The translations under genes and the position numbers were made by a program. The notes beneath the pieces are model-generated. The model saw only the letters and a list, made by a program, of their open reading frames with translations, did no database searches and had not been told where the DNA came from. 30,318 nt of DNA from Betaproteobacteria bacterium (GTDB lineage Bacteria; Pseudomonadota; Gammaproteobacteria; Burkholderiales; Burkholderiaceae), in NCBI GenBank assembly GCA_009921765.1, contig RFXC01000019.1, forward strand, positions 1-30,318, read 5' to 3'. Positions 23,200 through 30,318 of this stretch are shown one piece after another (position 1 is the first letter of the stretch; each line of letters begins with the position of its first letter).

Positions 23200-24153
23200 T
23201 CAGCCTCGGGAGATTCGCGGATCGAGCGTCCCTTGGACGATGTCGACCAGCAAGTTGAGGAGAACGAAGAAGAGCGCCAACACCAGAATGGTTCCCTGCA
23301 GCAGTGGCAGGTCTCGCTGGAAGATGGCCGAGTTCAGCAGAAAGCCGGTGCCTGGCCAGGAAAAGACGGTCTCGATCAGGATGGAGCCGCCCAGCAGGTA
23401 ACCCAGCTGCAGGCCCATGACAGCGAGCGCGGTGGGGGCCGCGTTCTTGACCACATGGCAGAACACGCCGAAATCGGTAAGACCGCGCGCGCGAAGCCCA
23501 ATCACGAATTCCTGTTCGAGGATGTCGGCCACCAGCGCGCGTACCGTGCGCGCGATGATCCCCATCGGAATGACCGACATGGTGAGCGCCGGCAGCACCA
23601 TGAAACGGATGTGCTCCCAGTTCCAGGCCCAGCGGTCGGAGCCGCCGGGTCCGGCCCCGCTGGCCGGCAGGATTCCCGTGAGGGCCGACAGCGCGATGAC
23701 CAGAACCATGCCCAGCCAGTAGTGCGGAACACTGACGCCTAGCACCGACAGAAAAGAGGCCAGGCGATCCACCCAGGTATTGCGGAAATAGCCGGCGACG
23801 AAGCCGAACAGCGAGCCCAGGATGAACCCGATCAGCGTGGCAACTGCCGCCAGCCTGAGGGTGTTGCCAACGGCGCGAAACACCTCGGCGCTAACCGGGC
23901 GGCCTGTGGCGATGGATGTGCCGAGGTCGCCCTGGAGGGCCCGCCACAGCCAGGAGAAAAATTGCTCGGGGTAGCTGCGGTCAAACCCGTAGAGCTGACG
24001 GATGCGTGCGGCGAGTTCGGCCGACGCGTCGGGCGGCAGCACCGAGACCAGCGGGTCGCCGGGTGCGAGGTGAACCAGTGCAAAACAGACCAGCGCCACG
24101 CCCAGCATGATGGGCAGCGCGTAGATCAGTCGCCGGACAAGGTAGGAAAGCAA
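23200..24153 (-). CDS. Peptide-type ABC transporter permease (DppB-like)
   Basis: This inner-membrane permease starts with the usual LSYLVRRLIYALPIMLGVAL helix and has VHLAPGDPL, PEQFFSWLWRALQGDLGTS and LGVSVPHYWLGMVLV. The EAA loop is near QEFVIGLRARGLTDFGVF. I take the TTG at 24153 (317 residues), because family members begin a few residues before the RR of YLVRRL. A GTG at 24195 would add 14 residues but lies at the base of a strong hairpin. Neither has a clear Shine-Dalgarno, so the start is uncertain. It follows the binding-protein gene and precedes the DppC-like gene by four bases. Confidence 0.92.
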   Translation of the reverse strand: MLSYLVRRLIYALPIMLGVALVCFALVHLAPGDPLVSVLPPDASAELAARIRQLYGFDRSYPEQFFSWLWRALQGDLGTSIATGRPVSAEVFRAVGNTLRLAAVATLIGFILGSLFGFVAGYFRNTWVDRLASFLSVLGVSVPHYWLGMVLVIALSALTGILPASGAGPGGSDRWAWNWEHIRFMVLPALTMSVIPMGIIARTVRALVADILEQEFVIGLRARGLTDFGVFCHVVKNAAPTALAVMGLQLGYLLGGSILIETVFSWPGTGFLLNSAIFQRDLPLLQGTILVLALFFVLLNLLVDIVQGTLDPRISRG

Positions 24154-24194
24154 AATGTGGTGAGGTAGCGTTGCGAGAAGCGGGCAGAACGACA

Positions 24195-24221
24195 CCCTCC
24201 CGGAGCGGGGCCCCGGGAGGG
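24195..24221 (-). promoter_or_regulatory. Strong GC hairpin after the binding-protein gene
   Basis: A perfect 9-bp stem (ccctcccgg at 24195-24203 with ccgggaggg at 24213-24221) encloses a 9-base loop, nine bases after the stop of the substrate-binding protein. No T-run follows in the direction of transcription, so it is unlikely to stop all transcription. Its place suits mRNA stabilisation or partial attenuation that raises binding protein over permease. The LivK/LivH pair has a hairpin in the matching position. Confidence 0.6.
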
Positions 24222-24229
24222 CGAAGTGC

Positions 24230-25870
24230 TTACTGGATGCTCATCGGCGCAATGTCAATGAACCAGCTTCGCGGCTGGACCACGCCTCTGACTTTGCTCG
24301 ACATGGCCCGCGGCCCGACGTCGTGCGCAATCCACACGAACGGCGCCTCTTCCACAATCCGCTTGTGCAGTTGCGCGAGGGCTGCATCGCGCGCCTTGTC
24401 ATCGAAGGTGGTGCGGGCATCGGCGATCAGCTTGTCGAACTCGGCGTTACCAAAGTAGCCCCAGTTGTTCGACACCGGCGGGAAGGTTTTGGTAGAGGTG
24501 AACCGAACCATGGCGAAGAAGGGGTCCATCGCAGCGAAGCTCACGTTGATCGCGTGTGCGCCGTTGGCGGTGGGATCCTTCGCGCCCCGACGCCAGTTCG
24601 TGAACAGCGTGTTCCATTCAATGACGTCGAATGTGACATCAAAGAAGCACTGCTTGAGCGACTGTTGCACGAATTCGTTCATGGGCAGCGGTTGCATCTG
24701 ACCCGACCCCGAGGCCGAAATCTGCACCTTCACCTTGACCGGCTTGGCGGCGGAGAAGCCGGCATCGGTCATGAGCTTGCGCGCAGCGTTGGGATCAAAC
24801 TTGATGTCAAACGAGGGGTTGCCCCACCAAGGATGCGTTGGATCAACAGTGCCCTTGGGAACAGCCATCATGCCGCCAAGAAGCTTCTGCAGGCTTGCAT
24901 GGTCGACGCAAAGATTGGCCGCATGGCGGACGCGCTTGTCGAGCCAGGGTGATCCCTCGGCAAACGACAGCTGCCAGGGCCAGACGTGCGGTTGCTGGTT
25001 GCTGTAGACGGTAAAGCCGCGGCCGCGGATGGTGGCGATCGCATCAGGCGCCGGAGCCTCGATCCAGTCGACCTGACCCGACAGGAGTGCAGCGGTGCGC
25101 GCATTGGCTTCGGGCATGGGCAGCATCACCACGCGGTCGACCTTGGGCGTGCGGGCGGGGTCCCAGTAGGCCTTGTTGGCTGCCAGCTCGAGACGCTCGC
25201 GCGGCACGAAGCGGGTCATGCGGAACGGACCGCTGCCTGAAGCGTCGGCGGCGAAGGCGGTCCAGGCCTGCTTGGCGCGCTCTTCCGCGGGCAGGTTCCC
25301 CGGGGTGGCGTCAAATTTCTTCTGCCAGTGCGCGGGCGAGGCCATGAACAGATTCGTGAGGTTGAGCGGCAGGAACGAATCGGGCTCGCTGGTGGTGAGT
25401 TCCACCGTGTAGTCATCGATCTTGCGGGCGCTCGCCAGGGTGGGCATGCGCGAGACGGTGACGCCGATCTGGCTCGGGTCGTAGTGCTGCGCGGTTTTGT
25501 CCAGCACCTTGCGAACGTTCCAGACCACGGCGTCAGCGGTGAAATTGGAGCCGTCGTGGAACTTGACGCCCTGGCGGAGCTTGAAGGTCCATTTGGTTTT
25601 GTCGGTCGCATCGACCGCCCAGCTGAGCGCGAGGCCTGGGATCAGAACGCTGGCGGCATCGGCCTTGGACAGATCCCAGTGTGTGAGCGCGTCGTACATG
25701 GGAATGCCGGTGAAGCGATTGCCTTCGAAGCCCTGGTCGGGCTGGCCCAAGGTGCGGGGGATGTCGGCTGCAGTCATGCCGATACGCAGGACCTTGTCCT
25801 GGGCCTGGGCTGCAAGCGGCAGCGTTGCCGCGAGCAGCAGGGCAATTGAGGAACGGCGGATTAATCTCAT
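24230..25870 (-). CDS. Peptide/nickel-type ABC transporter substrate-binding protein (SBP_bac_5)
   Basis: The protein has 546 residues from the ATG at 25870, supported by GGAG shortly upstream. The open frame to 25912 adds no signal character. The signal peptide is MRLIRRSSIALLLAATLPLAAQA, then DKVLRIGMTAADIPRT. WTFKLRQGVKFHDGSNFTADAVVWNVRK is the hallmark of DppA/OppA-type receptors, and LSFAEGSPWLDKRVRHAANLC matches a further conserved block. It is the receptor for the importer encoded just downstream. These receptors bind peptides, opines, nickel chelates and other small molecules; next to a hydantoinase and amidase, a cyclic amide or N-substituted amino acid is plausible. Confidence 0.95.
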   Translation of the reverse strand: MRLIRRSSIALLLAATLPLAAQAQDKVLRIGMTAADIPRTLGQPDQGFEGNRFTGIPMYDALTHWDLSKADAASVLIPGLALSWAVDATDKTKWTFKLRQGVKFHDGSNFTADAVVWNVRKVLDKTAQHYDPSQIGVTVSRMPTLASARKIDDYTVELTTSEPDSFLPLNLTNLFMASPAHWQKKFDATPGNLPAEERAKQAWTAFAADASGSGPFRMTRFVPRERLELAANKAYWDPARTPKVDRVVMLPMPEANARTAALLSGQVDWIEAPAPDAIATIRGRGFTVYSNQQPHVWPWQLSFAEGSPWLDKRVRHAANLCVDHASLQKLLGGMMAVPKGTVDPTHPWWGNPSFDIKFDPNAARKLMTDAGFSAAKPVKVKVQISASGSGQMQPLPMNEFVQQSLKQCFFDVTFDVIEWNTLFTNWRRGAKDPTANGAHAINVSFAAMDPFFAMVRFTSTKTFPPVSNNWGYFGNAEFDKLIADARTTFDDKARDAALAQLHKRIVEEAPFVWIAHDVGPRAMSSKVRGVVQPRSWFIDIAPMSIQ

Positions 25871-25959
25871 CGGGAACTCCTGGGTTAAGGACACAGGTTC
25901 TAGGCAAAACACGTGCCTGGGCGACAGGCGGAGAGAGAGGAAAACATCTTGAGCCGCAG

Positions 25960-26637
25960 TTAGTGCGGTTTAACCAGTCGCTCTGCAGCCAGGTCGAGAC
26001 CGCAGAGCACGCTGTCCAGAAGGGGTACCGGAACCGAGGGCTCAAGCGCGCGAGCATAGCCGAACAGGCCGGCGCCGCCGATGATGACCGACTGCGGCGG
26101 ACGCCCAGCCGCCTTGCCACGTTCGATTGCGGCATGGCAGGCCGGCGCGAGCAGGCGCAGTGCCGCATCGGGATCTGCTTTCAGTTGCGCGCCGTTCGCG
26201 TCGACGGTTTCGATGGCGACCAGCGCGTCCAGCAGTCCAATGGAAAAGGCGAGCCGCCGCAGGGGTTCGCGCCAGCCGTGTCCGCCGGTGACGATTGCGA
26301 AATCGCCTTTGCGGGCCGCCCATCGCATCGAGGCCTCCGCGAACCCCGTCACGGGTTCGACCGCGAGCTCTTCGAGTGCCTGCAACGCGGGGTCACCGAA
26401 GCAGCCAATCACGCAGGCATCGAAGGCGCCGTGCGTGGCGATGGCTTCCTGTCTGGCCTGCAGTGTGGCGTGCGCGGCGATGGCGAGTGAATGCTCGCCG
26501 GTGATATAGGAGGCACCGAACGGTGCGGTCACCGCAATGACCTGAACCGAGTCACCCAGACGGTCAGTCGCTGCGTCAGCGAGCATACGGGTCACAGCGT
26601 CGGTGGTGTTTGGATTGATCAGAAGGAGTCGGGGCAT
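25960..26637 (-). CDS. Asp/Glu/hydantoin racemase family protein with one of two usual cysteines
   Basis: The protein has 225 residues from the ATG at 26637 (MPRLLLINPNTTDAVTR); the open frame to 26718 extends into the divergent promoter region. TAPFGASYITGE, CVIGCFGDPALQALEE and VEPVTGFAEASM place it in the hydantoin racemase group. Cys79, before FGDP, is kept, but the second cysteine position is Gly188 (IIGGAGLFG). It differs clearly from the second family member in the same operon (16814-17581). It is the first gene of the long minus-strand operon, 89 bases before the receptor gene. A one-cysteine enzyme could act as an isomerase or lyase rather than a racemase. Confidence 0.88.
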   Translation of the reverse strand: MPRLLLINPNTTDAVTRMLADAATDRLGDSVQVIAVTAPFGASYITGEHSLAIAAHATLQARQEAIATHGAFDACVIGCFGDPALQALEELAVEPVTGFAEASMRWAARKGDFAIVTGGHGWREPLRRLAFSIGLLDALVAIETVDANGAQLKADPDAALRLLAPACHAAIERGKAAGRPPQSVIIGGAGLFGYARALEPSVPVPLLDSVLCGLDLAAERLVKPH

Positions 26638-26696
26638 ATTTGACCGAAAACGGGTTACGGATTTTTCGCCGCGCACGGTAGCATGGACGCTCCGCG

Positions 26697-26746
26697 TTGG
26701 TGCGGATTGCAGAGGCAATTACCGGGCTTTAGGCATCACGCACCAA
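26697..26746. promoter_or_regulatory. Inverted repeat in the divergent promoter region of arsS
   Basis: TTGGTGCG at 26697-26704 is repeated inverted as CGCACCAA at 26739-26746, with 34 bases between. It lies in the 157-base gap between the racemase-family gene (minus) and arsS (plus). On the minus strand the right arm can be read as a weak -35 (TTGGTG) with GGTAAT 17 bases on. The pair may be two half-sites for a regulator. No regulator gene is in the window. Confidence 0.35.
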
Positions 26747-26794
26747 ATCGGTGAGCGGTCTATCATTCAGGATCCCTGTGTCTCCGAGACAACC

Positions 26795-27826
26795 ATGCGC
26801 GATACGCTGTCGCTGATTCCCCGTGGCCGCTTTCCCTCAATCAGGCGTCGGCGTGTGTCGACCGTCCAAGCCAACCTTGGGTACCGCTGCAATCAGACCT
26901 GCCAGCACTGTCATGTGAACGCCGGTCCGCATCGCGAGGAGGTGATGGACCGCGACACGCTGACCTTGCTCATGCGGTTTGTTCGTGCGAGTGGGGCTCG
27001 CGTGCTTGACCTCACCGGGGGCGCGCCGGAGCTCAATCCAGGGTTTCGCGATCTGGTGGCCGAGGCGCGGGCAGCGGGCCTGGAGGTGATCGACCGCTGC
27101 AACCTCACCGTGCTGGAAGAGCCGGGTCAGGAAGATCTCGCGGAATTTTTGGCCTCCAACCAGGTGCATGTCGTGGCTTCTCTACCGTGCTACCTGGAAG
27201 ACAACGTTGATCGCCAACGCGGCAAGGGCGTCTTTGAGACCAGTTTGCGTGCGCTCGCCCGGCTCAACTCGCTTGGGTACGGCACCGCGCTCGCGCTTGA
27301 TCTGGTCTTCAATCCGCAGGGGCCCAGCCTTCCGCCGCCGCAGCAGGCGCTCGAGCGCGACTATCGACAGATGCTGGGCGATCGCTACGGTATCGTTTTC
27401 ACCCGACTGCTCACCCTTGCCAATATGCCGATTCAGCGCTTCGGCTCGATGCTCGCGAGCCAGGGCAGGTTCGATCAGTACATGACACTGCTGCGCGAGG
27501 CCCATCGTGAGGAAAACCTCGATGCGGTGATGTGTCGTGATCTGGTGAGTGTCGATTGGCAGGGATATCTCTTTGACTGCGACTTCAATCAGATGCTTGG
27601 CCTGCCGCTGCGCCGTGCCGGACAGTCGCGAAGCCACCTGCGGGATGTCGTCGGCCAGTCGTTGGCTGAGCTTCCTATCGTTGTCCGTGACCACTGCTAC
27701 GGCTGCACCGCGGGACAGGGCAGTTCCTGTGGCGGGGCGCTCGCGGCGGGCGAGGAACCGGGCGCTCAGGTCGAGGAACCGGGCGCTCAGGGAGACCGGT
27801 GCGCGTCGGAAGCGGTTGGGGTCTGA
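26795..27826 (+). CDS. arsS: Radical SAM/Cys-rich protein ArsS (arsenosugar biosynthesis)
   Basis: The protein has 343 residues from the ATG at 26795; the frame is open to 26603 but that overlaps the divergent gene. The radical SAM cluster is C32, C36 and C39 in CNQTCQHCHVNAGPHR, with LTGGAPELNP as the GGE-like motif. The C-terminal Cys-rich domain has CRDLVSVDWQGYLFDCDFNQM and HCYGCTAGQGSSCGG (about 299-314), all typical of ArsS (arsenosugar biosynthesis radical SAM protein). ArsS is thought to move the adenosyl group onto dimethylated arsenic made by ArsM, forming 5'-deoxyarsinoyl-adenosine-type compounds. The last 29 residues are a non-conserved tail with a duplicated GAQ(V/G) unit. It is followed at two bases by the metallophosphoesterase gene. 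No arsM is in the window. Confidence 0.93.
   Translation: MRDTLSLIPRGRFPSIRRRRVSTVQANLGYRCNQTCQHCHVNAGPHREEVMDRDTLTLLMRFVRASGARVLDLTGGAPELNPGFRDLVAEARAAGLEVIDRCNLTVLEEPGQEDLAEFLASNQVHVVASLPCYLEDNVDRQRGKGVFETSLRALARLNSLGYGTALALDLVFNPQGPSLPPPQQALERDYRQMLGDRYGIVFTRLLTLANMPIQRFGSMLASQGRFDQYMTLLREAHREENLDAVMCRDLVSVDWQGYLFDCDFNQMLGLPLRRAGQSRSHLRDVVGQSLAELPIVVRDHCYGCTAGQGSSCGGALAAGEEPGAQVEEPGAQGDRCASEAVGV
27751..27791 (+). repeat. 21-bp tandem duplication in the arsS tail
   Basis: The 20-base block cgaggaaccgggcgctcagg at 27751-27770 recurs at 27772-27791, a period of 21, so the frame is kept and EEPGAQ is encoded twice. It lies past the conserved Cys-rich end of ArsS and looks like slippage in a tolerant tail. 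Confidence 0.8.
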
Positions 27827-27828
27827 GT

Positions 27829-28809
27829 ATGGCGGGCGGGGCTTCTCACGGCCCTCCCGGGCGCTGGTGCCCGCCGTCCTACGGACTGGGGCCCAAAGCG
27901 TTTCTCGCGGGTCGGCACTATGACGCCGACGTGGTCTATGTCGTGGGCGGGTTGTATGGCAACCCGTTCGCGTTGTCGAGGCTTGTCCAACTGTTCGATG
28001 CAGAACCCGCCACCCGGAAACTTTTCATTCTGAACGGTGACTTTCATTGGTTTGACCGTGATGAAACCACCTTCGCTCATATTGAACGCGCCACGGCGCC
28101 GTTTGTGCGCCTGCGCGGCAACGTGGAAACGGAAATTGCCGCGCCCGGTGACGATGCGGGGTGCGGCTGTGCTTACCCAGCCTCGGTGCCGGATGAGGAT
28201 GTCGATCGGTCCAACGTCATTCTTGGCGAGTTGAAGCAGGTTGCACGCGCGATGGGATGCGATCAGTCACTCGGGGCGTTGCCTGCTGTGGCGCGGGTAA
28301 GTTGTGGCGGACTGCACATGGCGATCACCCACGGTGATGATCGCTCGCTTGCCGGCTGGGACTTCGCTTGCGATCGGCTTGACGACACCTGGCGCGATGG
28401 TCTTGGCAACCGTATGCGGACCCTTGGCGTATCGCTGATTGCGAGCAGCCATACCTGTCTGGCCGTCGCGGATGCCCGGCTGCACGAAGGACAGCTGCGG
28501 GCGGTCGTCAACAACGGTTCGGCCGGCATGGCGAATTTTCAGGGCGACCCTTCGGGTCTGTTTACCCGGGTGGCGGCGGCTGGCTGGGCCGACGCGTGTG
28601 ACGAGGATCCGCTATACCGGGCGGTGGTTGAAGGCGCCGACGTGGCCGCCGTGCCGGTGCGATTCGATGCTTCTGCATGGCAGGCCTATTTTCTGCAGCG
28701 CTGGCCTGAGGGCAGCGCTGCGCACACCTCGTACTGGCGGAGAATCCAGGGCGGCCCCTCCCATCACCTCCATAGCGCTGCGCGCGGATTGTTTCAGCGC
28801 CATGTCTGA
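27829..28809 (+). CDS. Metallophosphoesterase-like protein with degenerate first metal motif
   Basis: This 326-residue protein starts at the ATG at 27829, two bases after the arsS stop. The order of blocks follows calcineurin-like phosphoesterases: VYVVGGLYGNPFAL (37-49, where DxHGN is normal), ILNGDFHWFD (67-76), RGNVETE (96-102, for GNHD/E), MAITHGD and ASSHTCLA, then NNGSAG. The second, fourth and fifth motifs are recognisable but the first Asp and His are replaced by Gly and Tyr, so metal binding may be altered. Its coupling to arsS suggests a step on a phosphorylated sugar-arsenic compound, which is inference. It overlaps the next gene by eight bases. Confidence 0.8.
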   Translation: MAGGASHGPPGRWCPPSYGLGPKAFLAGRHYDADVVYVVGGLYGNPFALSRLVQLFDAEPATRKLFILNGDFHWFDRDETTFAHIERATAPFVRLRGNVETEIAAPGDDAGCGCAYPASVPDEDVDRSNVILGELKQVARAMGCDQSLGALPAVARVSCGGLHMAITHGDDRSLAGWDFACDRLDDTWRDGLGNRMRTLGVSLIASSHTCLAVADARLHEGQLRAVVNNGSAGMANFQGDPSGLFTRVAAAGWADACDEDPLYRAVVEGADVAAVPVRFDASAWQAYFLQRWPEGSAAHTSYWRRIQGGPSHHLHSAARGLFQRHV

Positions 28810-30318
28810 ACGCGGGCAGGCGTTGATCCGCTTGTCGGTTGCGGGCGCCCTGGTTGCGCTGGCGGGCCTGGGGTGGTGGTTGTTCGGCGAGTCGGCGTTC
28901 GATCTCTCAACGCTGCGCGATGTTCGTGACACGATGGCCCATCGTGTTCGGCAAACGCCTGAATTGGCCGCGCTGGCCTTCATCGCTGCCTATCTGCTGG
29001 TGGCGGCGCTTGCCCTGCCGGGCGCGCTGGTGCTCACGTTGCTGGGCGGCGCCCTGTTTGGAATCGGCCCGGGTGTCTTGCTGGTGGCGCTTGCCTCGTC
29101 GCTCGGTGCGCTTCTGTCATTCAGTGTCGTACGCTGGATTGCCGGTCGGTTGCTTCGCGATCGTCTGGCTGCCAGGCTCACCCCGATCGCAAGCGGGATA
29201 GAACGCGATGGTGCCTACTATCTGTTTACGCTGCGGGTGGTGCCGATATTCCCCTTTTTTCTGGTGAACGTGCTGGTTGCACTCACGCCGATTCGCACCT
29301 GGACGTTTTACTGGGTGAGCCTGATCGGCATGCTTCCTGCCACCCTTGTGTATGTGAATGCGGGTCACCAGCTCGCCTCGCTCGATTCGATGTCCGGACT
29401 GCTGACCCCCGGTTTGATGGGGGCGCTCGCGCTTCTGGGGGTGTTTCCACTGGTGGCGCGCAGGCTCCTTCCCGGCATCGCCCAGCGGATCGGGTGGCTG
29501 ATGGGGGCAGTGCGCGCGAACCGTCGCTGGCGCGGGCAGCGCCCCCATCGGTTTGACCGCGACCTGATCGTGATCGGCGCGGGCGCCGCTGGCCTGGTGG
29601 CGGCCAATATTGCCGCCAGCCTGCGTGCGAAGGTCACGCTGATTGAACGTGAGGCCATGGGCGGTGACTGTCTGAATACCGGTTGCGTGCCGTCCAAGGC
29701 CCTGATCCGGCTGGCGAACCGCGTACGCGAAGAGCGACGGTTTGCGGAGCAGGGCACAGGAATTGCAGGTGTCCCCTCAGGCAATACGACGCGCCCCGAT
29801 CTGGCAGTCATTCTTGATCGGGTACGCGCCACCATCGATCGGATCGCGCCCCATGACTCGGTCGAGCGGTATCGTGATCTGGGTGTGGAGTGCATTCGCG
29901 CAGACGCCCGTGTGCTCTCTCCCTGGACGGTGGACGTGACGCCGGCAGAAGGGGGGCGCAGCGAACGGCTTCATGCCAGGCACCTGATCATCGCAACCGG
30001 GGCCGAGCCGGTGGTGCCCGACATTGCCGGACTTGCGCCGGGACGCGCCCTCACCACGCAGACACTCTGGGCGATCCGCGAGCTGCCAAACCGCTTGCTG
30101 GTGCTCGGAGGCGGTCCGGTGGGGTGTGAGTTGGCGCAGGCGTTTCAACGGCTCGGATCGGCGGTGACGCTGGTGGAGCGCGCCGAGCGACTGCTTCCAC
30201 GCGAGGAACCAGAAGCCTCTGCCGAAGTAAGTCGTTCACTGGAAGCCGACGGGGTCAGGGTGTTCACCGGCGCAACGCTGCAGTCGGTTCAGGATGGTTC
30301 GCGTGCGCATGTCGTGGG
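28802..30318 (+). CDS. TVP38/TMEM64 (DedA/VTT) domain fused to a pyridine nucleotide-disulfide oxidoreductase, partial
   Basis: From the ATG at 28802, inside the end of the preceding gene, one open frame of 505 codons runs off the right edge. Residues 1-235 form a membrane domain of the TVP38/TMEM64 type: LPGALVLTLLGGALFGIGPG (72-91), FTLRVVPIFPFFLVNVLVAL (142-161) and several long hydrophobic helices. From about 250 a class I flavin disulfide reductase begins: FAD motif IGAGAAG (258-264), redox pair C290 and C295 in GGDCLNTGCVPSK, IIATGAEP (396-403) and NAD motif GGGPVGCE (436-443). The rest (dimerization domain) should lie beyond the edge. Such fusions are known and often named mercuric reductase, but no Hg-specific feature is visible. 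It may be membrane-anchored redox support for the arsS pathway. Confidence 0.92.
   Translation, partial: MSERGQALIRLSVAGALVALAGLGWWLFGESAFDLSTLRDVRDTMAHRVRQTPELAALAFIAAYLLVAALALPGALVLTLLGGALFGIGPGVLLVALASSLGALLSFSVVRWIAGRLLRDRLAARLTPIASGIERDGAYYLFTLRVVPIFPFFLVNVLVALTPIRTWTFYWVSLIGMLPATLVYVNAGHQLASLDSMSGLLTPGLMGALALLGVFPLVARRLLPGIAQRIGWLMGAVRANRRWRGQRPHRFDRDLIVIGAGAAGLVAANIAASLRAKVTLIEREAMGGDCLNTGCVPSKALIRLANRVREERRFAEQGTGIAGVPSGNTTRPDLAVILDRVRATIDRIAPHDSVERYRDLGVECIRADARVLSPWTVDVTPAEGGRSERLHARHLIIATGAEPVVPDIAGLAPGRALTTQTLWAIRELPNRLLVLGGGPVGCELAQAFQRLGSAVTLVERAERLLPREEPEASAEVSRSLEADGVRVFTGATLQSVQDGSRAHVV

Noticed and set aside
28802..30318. Naming the fusion protein mercuric reductase (MerA)
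   Set aside because: There is no N-terminal HMA domain and no visible Hg-specific C-terminal cysteine pair, since the C-terminus is off the edge; the GGDCLNTGCVPSK motif is shared by the whole disulfide reductase family.

Overview
The window is high-GC bacterial DNA, almost entirely coding. It carries four Bug-type (TctC family) periplasmic binding proteins in 16 kb, LivK/LivH and Dpp/Opp-type ABC genes, and several acyl-CoA and FAD enzymes. Expansion of Bug proteins is typical of Burkholderiales (Bordetella/Achromobacter/Cupriavidus-like), so a betaproteobacterium is the best guess; no rRNA, tRNA or housekeeping marker is present to prove it.

Region 1 (1-7954, minus strand) reads from 7954 down to 1: KstD-like FAD dehydrogenase, fumarylacetoacetate-hydrolase family protein, enoyl-CoA hydratase, cupin, a Bug protein with an internal deletion, a small Cys-repeat secreted protein, a GTG-started SDR, a branched-chain amino acid type ABC binding protein and the permease that runs off the left edge. 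It looks like a catabolic operon for an unidentified carboxylic or CoA-activated compound. Region 2 (8153-15631, plus strand) diverges from it behind a good sigma70-like promoter: FAD dehydrogenase, two tandem Bug proteins, FAD dehydrogenase, a TIM-barrel isomerase/epimerase, and a second KstD-like FAD dehydrogenase paralogous to the one in region 1.

Region 3 (15757-26637, minus strand) is a long operon. In transcription order it encodes an Asp/Glu/hydantoin racemase-family protein, a peptide-type ABC importer (binding protein, two permeases, two ATPases), an amidase-signature enzyme, a dihydropyrimidinase/hydantoinase, a second racemase-family protein and a Bug protein. Together these suggest import, ring opening and deamidation of a cyclic amide such as a hydantoin or dihydropyrimidine.

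Region 4 (26795-end, plus strand) is a tight three-gene unit: arsS (radical SAM, arsenosugar biosynthesis), a metallophosphoesterase-like protein with degenerate metal motifs, and a fusion of a TVP38/TMEM64 (DedA/VTT) membrane domain to a class I pyridine nucleotide-disulfide oxidoreductase, cut by the right edge. This is the most attractive candidate for an incompletely described system: an organoarsenic pathway with an associated phosphatase-like protein and a membrane-anchored flavin disulfide reductase.

The genes are packed with gaps of a few bases or short overlaps; no gene-free stretch exceeds 300 bases. No transcriptional regulator, mobile element or RNA gene was found.
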